DNA from: Vulcanimicrobiota bacterium
GTDB taxonomy: Bacteria > Vulcanimicrobiota > Xenobia > Xenobiales > JADMJV01
Reading direction: 5' to 3'
NCBI GenBank assembly: GCA_019637395.1
Contig: JAHBVR010000012.1
Coordinates: 186,001 to 250,000, forward strand
DNA length: 64,000 bases
Each line of letters starts with the position of its first letter. Position 1 is the stretch's first letter. Of the stretch, positions 33,359 through 41,295 are shown piece by piece. Under the pieces are notes generated by a model. That model did not search any database, had not been told where the DNA came from, and saw nothing but the letters and a program-made list of their open reading frames with translations. Made by a program: the position numbers and the translations under genes.

Positions 33359-34342
33359 CTAAAGTGATTCCAACCGGCAGGTTTTACACCAGGGGGTCAG
33401 GTTTCCTAGTATCTCAAAGAATTGCTGCAAGCTCTGGCTGCGCTTGAGCGCGTCGAAGTGCTCGAAAGCACCGTAGCGGCTGGCGATGCGGATCCACTGC
33501 TTGAGCCGAGTCAGGGTTCCGAAAGGGGGAAGGCCCTGACTGTGACGCACCAGTCCTCGCAGCAGGCGCGGCCAGTCCAGCTCCTGCACGGGAGCCCGCA
33601 GGCCCAGTTCGCGAGCCACCAGGCCCGGCATGCGCGGATCGGCCAGGGCACTGCGGCCCAGCATGAAATGGCTGCAGCCGGTCAGGTCGCGGCAGCGACG
33701 AAAATCCTCGAGAGTCCAAATGTCGCCGTTGGCCACCACCGGGATGTCCAGCGCGCGGCGCACCTGGCCGATCGGCTCCCAGTAGACCGGCGGTGCGTAG
33801 CCCTGAACGCGCGTGCGGGCGTGGATAGTGATCCAGTCGGCGCCTCCCTCAGCAGCCATGCGGGCGTTCTTGTGAATATCCTCGATATTTTCCCAACCCA
33901 GGCGCAGTTTGGCCGATACCGGGACATGAGCGGGCACGGCCTGGCGCACGGCCCGGACCACTTCACGGATGCGGCAGGGAGACTTGAGCAGAGTCGCTCC
34001 CCCATCGTGGCGGTTGACGGTGGGCGCGGGGCAGCCGAAGTTGATGTCCACGGCCGTGGCTCCGGTCTGCACCGCCACCAGTGCCGAAAGAGCCATTTTT
34101 TCAGGATCGCCGCCCAAAAGCTGGACCTGGACCGGCAGCCCGGTACCGGTTCGGGAGCCGGATTGCAGCTCGGGAACCTCCCGCAAAAACGCCTTGGCGC
34201 TGAGGACGTCCTGAGAAACGCGCAAGAACTCGGTCACGCAGTAGGAAAAGCCGCCTAACTCCCCCTGCCAGGAACGCATGGGAGCGTCGGTGACCCCGTC
34301 CATCGGAGCCAAAGCCAGAGCCGGTCGGTCCGCGCGCAACAT
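33359..34342 (-). CDS. tRNA-dihydrouridine synthase (DusC-like)
   Basis: This FMN enzyme reduces uridine in the D-loop of tRNA with NADPH. The start at MLRADRPALALAPMDGVTD matches family members; a longer frame lacks support. Markers: APMDGVTDAPMR for FMN, VQVQLLGGDPEKMA, DINFGCPAPTVNR with the catalytic Cys, GGATLLKSP, KLRLGWEN, the HARTRVQGY block and VVANGDIW. The 327-aa length fits the DusC branch. It lies twelve bases before the secreted propeller gene. Confidence 0.95.
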   Translation of the reverse strand: MLRADRPALALAPMDGVTDAPMRSWQGELGGFSYCVTEFLRVSQDVLSAKAFLREVPELQSGSRTGTGLPVQVQLLGGDPEKMALSALVAVQTGATAVDINFGCPAPTVNRHDGGATLLKSPCRIREVVRAVRQAVPAHVPVSAKLRLGWENIEDIHKNARMAAEGGADWITIHARTRVQGYAPPVYWEPIGQVRRALDIPVVANGDIWTLEDFRRCRDLTGCSHFMLGRSALADPRMPGLVARELGLRAPVQELDWPRLLRGLVRHSQGLPPFGTLTRLKQWIRIASRYGAFEHFDALKRSQSLQQFFEILGNLTPWCKTCRLESL

Positions 34343-34426
34343 TATTTGGGCATAGTAGCAGTAAATGAGGATTTTTTCTCCCCTGTCAGAAAAGTTCGCC
34401 GGCCGGCTGCCGAATCCCAAGGCTCA

Positions 34427-35422
34427 ATGATCCGCAATCTGGCCGAAATGACCTGGCTCGAAGTCCAACAGCTCAACCTGGACGAGGCGCTGGTCTTCCT
34501 ACCCGTCAGTCCCCTCGAGCAGCACGGCCCCCATCTACCTATTGGAATGGACCTTTTCGGCGCCGAATTCCTCACCCGCAAGATGGCGGAGCTTTTCCAA
34601 AGCCTGCACCCCAGTTGGGAAGTGCTGCTCGTACCCGGCCTGCCGATTGGCTCCAACGCCTTTGACTATCCGGGCAGCCTCTTCACGCGCCAACGGGTCA
34701 TCCGCGATTTGCTGGTGGACTACGGTGCCTGCCTGGCCCGCCACGGGTTGATCCACCAGGTCATGATCAGCGTACATGGCGGCACGGGCCATATCGTAGC
34801 CATGGAAGAAGCCGCCGACATCCTGGCGCGACGTTTTAAATGCCGGATCATTGCTCCCTTCGGCGCCCTGGCCTCGAAGTATTTCCACGGCGGCTATGAT
34901 GAGCAACTGGGGGCCTTGAGCGGCACGCCCCTCACTCCTGAAGAACGCAAGCAACTGCGCAGCGACTGGCACGCCGGCTGGTGGGAAACCTCGCTCATGC
35001 TGGCCGCCTGCCCGCACCTGGTGCGCCCTGAATACCGCGAGCTCCAAGAGGTGCGCGTCGACGACTTCCGCAAAGTCAACGATCAACTGGTCAAGAGCCT
35101 CAATGAAGGCCTCGGCTACCTGGGCGCGCCGGCCAAAGCCAGCGCCGAATTCGGCGAACTGCTCTCGGGCCTGCTGGCCGTGGACGGCGTGCGCCTGATC
35201 GACCGCATCGTGGTCGGCGGCGGTGCCGTCCAACCCAACGACCGCTCCCCCCTCTACGACATCCCCTTCATGCGCACGGACTTCGTGCGCAACTCCGTGG
35301 CCGTCGGTGCCGGCGTGCTGCTCACCCTGCTCGGCGGTTTGCCCCTGCTGGAAGCCGTCCGCCGCGGTGGCATCCCGTTCTTGCCCGAAGACAAAAAACC
35401 ACTGCCCCCCCGGGAAGACTGA
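34427..35422 (+). CDS. creatininase family (creatinine amidohydrolase-like) protein
   Basis: The start is the ATG giving MIRNLAEMTWLEVQ, the usual beginning of the family. Metal ligands are in PLEQHGPHLPIGMD (Glu, His and Asp) and SVHGGTGH; the fold is completed by the conserved C-terminal half to GGIPFLPED. Family members hydrolyse cyclic or linear amides (creatinine, formamides, mycofactocin-related peptide cleavage). No mycofactocin genes are adjacent, so function is open. It diverges from the dus gene and converges on the adenosine deaminase with the two stops adjacent. Confidence 0.9.
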   Translation: MIRNLAEMTWLEVQQLNLDEALVFLPVSPLEQHGPHLPIGMDLFGAEFLTRKMAELFQSLHPSWEVLLVPGLPIGSNAFDYPGSLFTRQRVIRDLLVDYGACLARHGLIHQVMISVHGGTGHIVAMEEAADILARRFKCRIIAPFGALASKYFHGGYDEQLGALSGTPLTPEERKQLRSDWHAGWWETSLMLAACPHLVRPEYRELQEVRVDDFRKVNDQLVKSLNEGLGYLGAPAKASAEFGELLSGLLAVDGVRLIDRIVVGGGAVQPNDRSPLYDIPFMRTDFVRNSVAVGAGVLLTLLGGLPLLEAVRRGGIPFLPEDKKPLPPRED

Positions 35423-36580
35423 CTATGGTTCGAGCGCGAAGTCGCTCCGCAGGGCATCCATGCGCTCGCGCCAGCGCGCCTCCACCCGCGCTTTCTCGCG
35501 TTCCGGCAAGAAGCTGGAGCGAATGCCGTTGAGACTGATTTTCTCGAGATCCTGCAGGCTCAAGCCGCATTGTTCGGCCATGGCCAAGTACTCGCCGGTG
35601 AGAGTCAGGTCGAAGATATGGCGGTCGTCGGTGCTGATGGTGACGGGAATTCCCTGGTGGGCATAAGTCATGAGCGGGTAGGACTTGAGGTCTTTGACTA
35701 CGTTGATGAGCAGATTGCTACTCGGGCACATCTCCAGGGTAGCCCGGCGGCGGGCAACTTCCTCAAGCACGGCCGGATCCTCGCCCAACCGCACGCCATG
35801 GCCGATGCGCTCGGCGTGACAGACTTCCAGAGCCTGGCGAATGCTGTCCGGCCCCACGGCCTCACCGGCGTGGATGGTGATGTGCAGCCCCTGGCTCTGA
35901 GCATAGTCGAAGACTTCCTTGAACTTGGAGGCGGGATGATGAACTTCGTCGCCGGCCAGGTCCATGGCCACCACGCCCCGGTCTTTGCGCGCGGCCGCCG
36001 CCCGGGCCACGCGCATGGCCGACTCCAGCGGATAGCTGCGGTTTAGCGAGACGATCAGACGCGACTCGATGCCGTAATCTTCACTGGCCTGCTGCATTCC
36101 CTCGAGCACTGCGTCGAGCACGCCCTCGATGGACAGCACATCCTCGCGCTTGACCGGGTTGATGCGAATCTCGCTGTAGACCACCCCCTCGCGCGCTTCT
36201 TCCTCGACCATCTCGTAGGCCACCCGCCGCAAGCTCTCGGGATGGTCGAAAACAAAGCGGAAAGGGTCGAACTTCTTGAGAAAATCGAGCAGATTCTCGC
36301 CCGGGCGCATCTGGATTTTTTTCTTGAGTTCCTCGACATTGGCGGCGCCCAGCTCGATATTATAGACTTGCGCCAGTTCCAGAATCGTGTCAGGCCGAAC
36401 CGCACCCTCCAGGTGCGTATGCAACTCTGTCTTAGGCATGTGCTCGACCAGTTGGCGAAAGGCGTCTTTGTCGAAGTAACGGGTGGAGGCGTCGCTACGA
36501 GCAGGATCACCAATTCGAAAGGAGGGCTCGGCCGAAGCCAACAGCGTCAGAGCGAGGAAAAGGGCGGCGCAGGTTTTCAC
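35423..36580 (-). CDS. adenosine deaminase-family enzyme with signal peptide
   Basis: It deaminates adenosine (or related compounds) to inosine. The zinc site is intact: His54 and His56 in TELHTHLEGA, HAGE, RIGHGVRLG, and STDDRHIF where most enzymes have STDDP. Length (385 aa) is normal plus a leader. The first residues MKTCAALFLALTLLASAEPS are a Sec signal peptide, so the enzyme should be periplasmic or exported, which is unusual for the bacterial family. The GTG start is the only in-frame one before the domain. Confidence 0.92.
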   Translation of the reverse strand: MKTCAALFLALTLLASAEPSFRIGDPARSDASTRYFDKDAFRQLVEHMPKTELHTHLEGAVRPDTILELAQVYNIELGAANVEELKKKIQMRPGENLLDFLKKFDPFRFVFDHPESLRRVAYEMVEEEAREGVVYSEIRINPVKREDVLSIEGVLDAVLEGMQQASEDYGIESRLIVSLNRSYPLESAMRVARAAAARKDRGVVAMDLAGDEVHHPASKFKEVFDYAQSQGLHITIHAGEAVGPDSIRQALEVCHAERIGHGVRLGEDPAVLEEVARRRATLEMCPSSNLLINVVKDLKSYPLMTYAHQGIPVTISTDDRHIFDLTLTGEYLAMAEQCGLSLQDLEKISLNGIRSSFLPEREKARVEARWRERMDALRSDFALEP

Positions 36581-37378
36581 CTAAACCGGAGGTTTCTCCA
36601 AATGAGTCTGGTGCACGCACAGATCGGCGATCTTGCGCACCAGCGCGCCTACCAGGGGCACGGCGGCCATGGTTCCGCCCAGCGAAAGAAGGTTGTTCAT
36701 GATACGCGACTTCAAAGTTTTGCCCTCGAACTGCTCGCGCTTGCCCTGGGCGCTCAGGCCTTCCCCCCACAGCTTGCCGGTGGCCCACTCGTAGGCAGCG
36801 CTGGTTTCACGGCGCTGGGTGCGGTTTTCTTGGACGCATGTATAGACTTTGCGTAGATAGCCGGATTCGCCCAGACGATCGGGATCGATTTCCACCGAGG
36901 CGCCGGCATACATCAGATTAGCCCGATTAAATCCTGGAGTTTTTTCCGACATGGGAAACAGGCAGGCGCCGTCGGTTTCCACGCGCTTCTCAAAGCAATC
37001 GAAGCCCTTGGAAACTTCCTCCGGTTTGATGGCGGCGTAGCCATCCAGGTCCGAATTGGCGCCCAGACGGCCGCGCGAGAAACTGCCGGTCAGGTAAATT
37101 TTGCTGGGATAAGCAGGCAGTTCTTGCACATTCTCGAGCAAAGACCGCTGCAGCGCGTCAATGCGCGGCCCCACCTGCGCATCGGTAAAAGGCCTGGCCA
37201 GTTCGCGATCCACCTTGGACTGCCAGCGCGCCGACAACTGGTCGGAAGAACGGTGAGAAAGGTAAGTAGCCAGGTTCTCCTGCATCACTTCGTGCTGCTC
37301 GGCCGGCAGGCCGCGTTCTTTCATCAACTTGCCGGCATCACGCCAATGCTGGTCCGGCCATTTGGTCTGGATTCTCAC
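36581..37378 (-). CDS. nucleotidyltransferase-fold protein
   Basis: A compact Pol-beta/MNT-type nucleotidyltransferase signature sits at residues 98-112: G98-S99-F-S-R-G-R-L-G-A-N-S-D110-L-D112, with a likely third acid in SVEIDPD near residue 165. The rest (about 265 aa) has no recognised domain, with a possible membrane-proximal C-terminus (SLGGTMAAVPLVGAL). It begins MRIQTKW, echoing the M-K-I-Q leader, without the Pro-rich part. Its GTG start overlaps the truncated desaturase paralogue stop (GTGA), so it belongs to that operon. Target unknown. Confidence 0.75.
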   Translation of the reverse strand: MRIQTKWPDQHWRDAGKLMKERGLPAEQHEVMQENLATYLSHRSSDQLSARWQSKVDRELARPFTDAQVGPRIDALQRSLLENVQELPAYPSKIYLTGSFSRGRLGANSDLDGYAAIKPEEVSKGFDCFEKRVETDGACLFPMSEKTPGFNRANLMYAGASVEIDPDRLGESGYLRKVYTCVQENRTQRRETSAAYEWATGKLWGEGLSAQGKREQFEGKTLKSRIMNNLLSLGGTMAAVPLVGALVRKIADLCVHQTHLEKPPV

Positions 37379-37953
37379 TGGGGCATGCCCATCCGGGCCA
37401 GTTCAGCCGTCAACTGCTCTTCGCTGATCTTACCGAGAGCGAAGTTCTTGTAGGGTTCCACTTTCCAGGCGACCGGTTCGGCGCCGAGGGTATTGTAGAT
37501 GGCCTTTTCCCACTTGGGCCAGAACTTGATTTTGTCGAGCGCCTTATTGCTCACGCCGATCAGACAATAGTCGGAATCGTGCGTGTTGGTGTGCCACTTG
37601 GTGTGCTTGAGAGTCTGAGCCTGGCTGCCGTAGTTGTCGCCCTTGTGATGCCACACGCCCGAAGCCAGGTCCATGGCCACGATGATGGCGCCCGCTCCCA
37701 AAGCGGTGATGGCGGCTCGGGTCAGTCCCACCGACAGGCTGCTCGAGGTGGCCAGATCGTAGCCAATCTTGGCCACCCCGGCCACTCCGACGGCGGCCGC
37801 GGCACCACGGGCGATTTTCTTGACCACGCGGTGAGCGGGCCGGGCTCCCGAAAACTCGACGGAATCGCTCTGTTCTTTGGGCTGCGGCTGGGGAGTGGTG
37901 GCGAACTTGTTGTAGCTGATCGTTACCTTCATGTTATTGTGCTGGATTTTCAT
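37375..37953 (-). CDS. short Kua/CarF-like paralogue with incomplete histidine motifs
   Basis: Start by ATGA overlap with the CarF-like gene. The 192-aa protein begins MKIQHNNMKVTISYN, then a Pro-rich linker and DSVEFSG, and carries DLASGVWHHKGDNY and CLIGVSNKALDKIKF plus WPKWEKAIYNTLGAEP that align with the neighbour. However, the middle of the neighbour, with the QRHHFHP and FHQWSH metal-binding motifs and its membrane segments, is absent, and only HTKWHTNTHDSDY remains. It is unlikely to be an active desaturase; a regulatory or structural paralogue is inferred. Confidence 0.75.
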   Translation of the reverse strand: MKIQHNNMKVTISYNKFATTPQPQPKEQSDSVEFSGARPAHRVVKKIARGAAAAVGVAGVAKIGYDLATSSSLSVGLTRAAITALGAGAIIVAMDLASGVWHHKGDNYGSQAQTLKHTKWHTNTHDSDYCLIGVSNKALDKIKFWPKWEKAIYNTLGAEPVAWKVEPYKNFALGKISEEQLTAELARMGMPQ

Positions 37954-38933
37954 CCGTCGATTCCCCATTTCTCTTTGCGCATCGGCATCTCGGTGGCTTT
38001 GAAGCCCTTCATCATTTCTCGGGAACGGGCGATGTATTCTTCTTTGCTGATCTTGCCGTCCACGTAGTCCTTATATTCCGGGACATTCCAGGAGTCCGGC
38101 TTGGCTCCGGTGATTTTATAGATGGCCTTTTCGTAGCGGGGCCAGAACTTGATTTTGTCGAGCGGCTTGTTGAGATGGCCGGTGACGATGCAGTAATCGC
38201 TGTTCCAGGGCATGCGGTGGTGAACGCCGTGATTCTTGGGGTCGATGGCCAGGCCGGCTTTTTGGAGCAGTTTGCCGTGCTTGGGAACCTCGGTCTGCTT
38301 CATATGCGACCACTGGTGGAATTTACCGTAAACGCTCATACCGCCGATGAGCCCGATGGCGCCGGCCAGGATGGGAGCGGGAGCCCCCAGAGCGGCGGCG
38401 CCGACCAGCGGGGCCCAGGCTACCGTGCTGAGCGGGAAGGCCCAGTAAGACAGGGAGTAGTGACCCAGTTTACCGGGGTGGAAGTGATGGCGCTGGGCCT
38501 GCTTGGCGAATTTGCGCACGAAACCGAGCTTGGCGTCGGGCTTGGCGTAGTTGTCGGCCCAGTGGTGCAGCAGCCCCGAGGGCAGGTCGGCCAGCACGTA
38601 GCCGGCGGCCAGAGCGCCGGTGGAGAGAGCGGCCGTTCCAATGGCCGCGCCCAGCGTGGGGGCACCGGCCACGTCGGCGATGACTTTGGCGGCGCACCAG
38701 GCGCCGGAGGCGAGCACGCCGCCGAACATCAACTTCATAAAGGGGCTGCCTTCGGTATCCTTACCGGCGACACGCTTTTCTTGGAAGAATCCTTTGATGA
38801 GGCGCTGGCCCAAACCCAACTCCGGTTCTGGCCGGGAAGTCTCGAGCTGCACGCTGTCGGCGGCCGGGGCGGCCGGAGGAGCCGGCAGCAGTTTGGGCAG
38901 ATTCGGTTGGCTGGGTACGCTCTGGATTTTCAT
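37950..38933 (-). CDS. CarF/Kua-type lipid desaturase (plasmanylethanolamine desaturase-like)
   Basis: Family members (TMEM189/CarF) introduce the vinyl ether bond of plasmalogens using a di-iron centre in the membrane. His motifs are present in order: DLPSGLLHHWADNY (116-129), QRHHFHP (147-153), FHQWSH (205-210), H235-GVHH, followed by GHLNKPLD and FWPRYEKAIY. Membrane segments are at about 65-115 and 160-200. The protein starts MKIQSVPSQP, a Pro-rich stretch and DSVQLE. It is the first gene of a three-gene minus-strand operon with 4-base overlaps. Plasmalogen production is inferred from homology. Confidence 0.85.
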   Translation of the reverse strand: MKIQSVPSQPNLPKLLPAPPAAPAADSVQLETSRPEPELGLGQRLIKGFFQEKRVAGKDTEGSPFMKLMFGGVLASGAWCAAKVIADVAGAPTLGAAIGTAALSTGALAAGYVLADLPSGLLHHWADNYAKPDAKLGFVRKFAKQAQRHHFHPGKLGHYSLSYWAFPLSTVAWAPLVGAAALGAPAPILAGAIGLIGGMSVYGKFHQWSHMKQTEVPKHGKLLQKAGLAIDPKNHGVHHRMPWNSDYCIVTGHLNKPLDKIKFWPRYEKAIYKITGAKPDSWNVPEYKDYVDGKISKEEYIARSREMMKGFKATEMPMRKEKWGIDG

Positions 38934-39009
38934 AGGCCAAATTTACAACTCGTCAATGAAAAGTCCCTGAATTTATCCCTTCAGGCTTCTTTGAGGAGAT
39001 TCGACTAAG

Positions 39010-39768
39010 TTGATAAGCGTGAAACTACAGCGACATAGTCCGCAAACGCCTCGTCCCCTACCCCCTCCCAAACCACCCGAACCCAACGACCCGGGCAGCC
39101 TCGTCGACCACGTGGGAGCTGTCCAATTGGGAGGCCTGCTCAGTGACCTGGGGATGGGGGCTGCCTACACCTTTGGCGCCTCCACACCCGTCAGCGGCCT
39201 GGGACTGGCCATGGCCGCCTTCCATGGCGCCCGCGGGGCCGCTTTTGGTGCTTTAGCCTTAAAGGAAAAAGAAGCGTTTAAACTTAAAGCTCGCATCGGT
39301 GTGGCCGCTTCGGAGGGCCTGCTGGCCGCCGGCCATGCCCTGGGAGCCCTGGGCGGGGGCGCCTGGAGCATCCCATTGCTGGCCGCCGGCGCCGGACTGA
39401 ATGCCTTCACCGACTACAAATACCGCACCCACTTCGGAGTGGAAGCCCCGGCCAAAGGCCCGGTCAGCCCGGCCCGCATTGCGGGTGCAATGGTGGATGG
39501 CGCCCTGGGCGTTAGCTACGCCGCCGGCGCCTCTTCTTTAGGTCTGGTGGCCGGTGCCGGCCACCTTGGCGCCATGGTCGGCTACTACGGCGGCAGCCTC
39601 TGGAAACCCGAAATGAAGCATCACTGGCACAGTAAAGGTTTCGGCCACGCCCTGCTGGCCGCCGGCCACCTGGCCGGAGCCGCCGGGGCCGGCGCCTGGG
39701 TTCTGCCCGTGCTGGCTGGCGGGACTTTGATCACCACCCTTCAGGATTCGCGCCAGAACGCCAAATAA
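39010..39768 (+). CDS. Gly/Ala-rich membrane protein with K-L-Q/Pro-rich leader
   Basis: A TTG eleven bases after GAGGAG, or a GTG three codons later, starts the protein; the second choice gives VKLQRHSPQTPRPLPP, clearly echoing the M-K-I-Q leader, ending HVGAVQLGG. The remainder (about 210 aa) has several hydrophobic Gly/Ala-rich segments (GVAASEGLLAAGHALGALGG and SLGLVAGAGHLGAMVGYYGG) with two similar halves, suggesting an internal duplication. It diverges from the CarF-like operon across 76 bases, so shared control is likely. Function unknown. Confidence 0.65.
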   Translation: MISVKLQRHSPQTPRPLPPPKPPEPNDPGSLVDHVGAVQLGGLLSDLGMGAAYTFGASTPVSGLGLAMAAFHGARGAAFGALALKEKEAFKLKARIGVAASEGLLAAGHALGALGGGAWSIPLLAAGAGLNAFTDYKYRTHFGVEAPAKGPVSPARIAGAMVDGALGVSYAAGASSLGLVAGAGHLGAMVGYYGGSLWKPEMKHHWHSKGFGHALLAAGHLAGAAGAGAWVLPVLAGGTLITTLQDSRQNAK

Positions 39769-39781
39769 TTTTGTTCATGAA

Positions 39782-39922
39782 TTGGCCAAGGACTTGTCCT
39801 CGGAACGCGACCAGTTCCGCTCCTCTGTCCTGGGACAGCAGCCCATCTGCATCGCCAATGAGGACAAAAGCCGCCTGACGCGTTCGGATCTGGCGTCGAC
39901 TATGGTCGGGTCGGGTGCCTAA
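39782..39922 (+). CDS. possible small ORF or gene fragment (46 aa)
   Basis: Between two leader-bearing genes, one short frame starting TTG encodes MAKDLSSERDQF, GQQPICIANEDKSR and a DLASTMVGSGA end, a composition much more protein-like than the antisense frame. It has no ribosome-binding site, and the same frame runs upstream into the previous gene in another phase. It may be the tail of a deleted gene. Confidence 0.35.
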   Translation: MAKDLSSERDQFRSSVLGQQPICIANEDKSRLTRSDLASTMVGSGA

Positions 39923-39953
39923 CACCCAAAAGCCAGCTACCCCTCAGCGAAAG

Positions 39954-41102
39954 CTACTGACCCCACCCAAAAAAGTCGCGCATCTCCAAATACGTCTGCG
40001 GGTTCGAGAACAGCAGGCCGTGGTTGCGGTGGTGGCGGTCTTTCAAAAAGTGGGGTTTCTCGTCGCCGATCTGGAGGGAGTTGCCGGGCACGGTGCCGTC
40101 GCCGAGCACGGGGATGAAGTAGCGGCCCAGCGTCGGGCGGGAGTGGGAGCCGACCAGGCGCACCGCTTCGCTACGGGCCTTCTGGCTTTCCCAGCGTGAA
40201 TTCAAGTCAGCCAGTTGAGGGTTGGCGGGGCCGCCGGTGACGGGGCGCAGCCAGCCCAGCGCGTCGCGGTCGGCTTCGGTGATGGGTTTGCGCGAAAGCA
40301 GCCAGTTGGTATCCCAACCCCGACCGGCCAGATCCAGCAGTCCCAGCGAAGAACGAGCCAGCGCCGAGCCGCGATTGGGCGTGCCCAGCATCATGAACTT
40401 ACCCACCTGGTCGCCGCCCTGATCCAAGTAGGTGCGCGTGGCCAGTCCGCCCATGGAATAGCCGACCACGTCGGCCTTGGGACTGCCGGTCAGGGCCGCG
40501 ATGGCTTTCAAATCCCGCGCCAATTCGGGAGCAGACAGATTAGGCGGAGTATTCACCGAAGGGAACACGGCCACGAAAACCTTGCCGTCGGAGCGCACCT
40601 GCGAAGTCAAAATGCGCTCCTGGCAATCCAGATCAGCGAAGAACTCGCCGTCGCGCACATAGTAAACGCGCCCGCCGTTCTGACCGTTGGCGGTCAGCTT
40701 CTCGGCCAGATGATCAAAGCGATCCTCGGGAGTCTGCCAACCCGGTACCAGCACCACCGGACGCTGAATGCGCGAGTCGGGTAAATCCTTCAGCAAAGTC
40801 GGGGGGAGCGGCTTTTTGATGGCGCCCAGCGACTCCCACCAGCCCATTTTCTGACCCAGGTGCTCCAAGCCCTCGCCCGCCTTGGAGAGCACCACCGCCA
40901 ACGGCCCGCACAGGGCCATCAGAACCTTTGAGCCCAGGCCGGTGATGAAACGCGGCTTTTCCTCCAAAGTCGTCCAGGCGGGGGGACCTTTGGGCCCATT
41001 CGGACCACCGCCAATCTGAACGCTATCAGGCGAAGCGGGCGAAACAGACGGGCGAGGCGGCACAGGCGCCGAAAGAGGACGAAACGCGGACTGGATCTTC
41101 AC
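39954..41102 (-). CDS. alpha/beta hydrolase (lipase-like) with M-K-I-Q leader
   Basis: The first 33 residues are MKIQSAFRPLSAP, a Pro/Ser-rich stretch and DSVQIGGG, the leader shared with its neighbours. After a helical region (about 50-95), an esterase/lipase core begins with VVLVPGWQTPEDRFD; the nucleophile is Ser216 in GYSMGG, the acid is in VLGDGTVPG and the His in DRHHRNHG. The PGAP1/LipA-like layout suggests a lipid or ester substrate, consistent with lipid-related neighbours. No signal peptide is recognisable. Its upstream flank holds the RND operon terminator. Confidence 0.8.
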   Translation of the reverse strand: MKIQSAFRPLSAPVPPRPSVSPASPDSVQIGGGPNGPKGPPAWTTLEEKPRFITGLGSKVLMALCGPLAVVLSKAGEGLEHLGQKMGWWESLGAIKKPLPPTLLKDLPDSRIQRPVVLVPGWQTPEDRFDHLAEKLTANGQNGGRVYYVRDGEFFADLDCQERILTSQVRSDGKVFVAVFPSVNTPPNLSAPELARDLKAIAALTGSPKADVVGYSMGGLATRTYLDQGGDQVGKFMMLGTPNRGSALARSSLGLLDLAGRGWDTNWLLSRKPITEADRDALGWLRPVTGGPANPQLADLNSRWESQKARSEAVRLVGSHSRPTLGRYFIPVLGDGTVPGNSLQIGDEKPHFLKDRHHRNHGLLFSNPQTYLEMRDFFGWGQ

Positions 41103-41164
41103 ACGCTTACCTTAGCAGCCCCTCGAACCAGCTTGAAGAAACAGAAAGTTAACGGGCGGACATC

Positions 41165-41210
41165 AAAAAGGAGCCGCTAGCGCTTCGGGGGGGTCGTGGC
41201 TAGCAGCTCC
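41165..41210 (-). terminator. rho-independent terminator of the RND operon
   Basis: On the minus strand GGAGCTGCTAGC pairs with GCTAGCGGCTCC (one wobble), separated by a 17-base loop and followed by TTTTT, 86 bases after the tolC stop. A smaller inverted repeat (ATGGTCA / TGACCAT, 41277-41294) precedes it. Confidence 0.75.
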
Positions 41211-41295
41211 TACGTCAGAGTAGCACTCCCTCCAGGTCCATGACAGGCACTTTATACCTAGTTTTTATCACAAAACATGGTCAAACATGACCATA

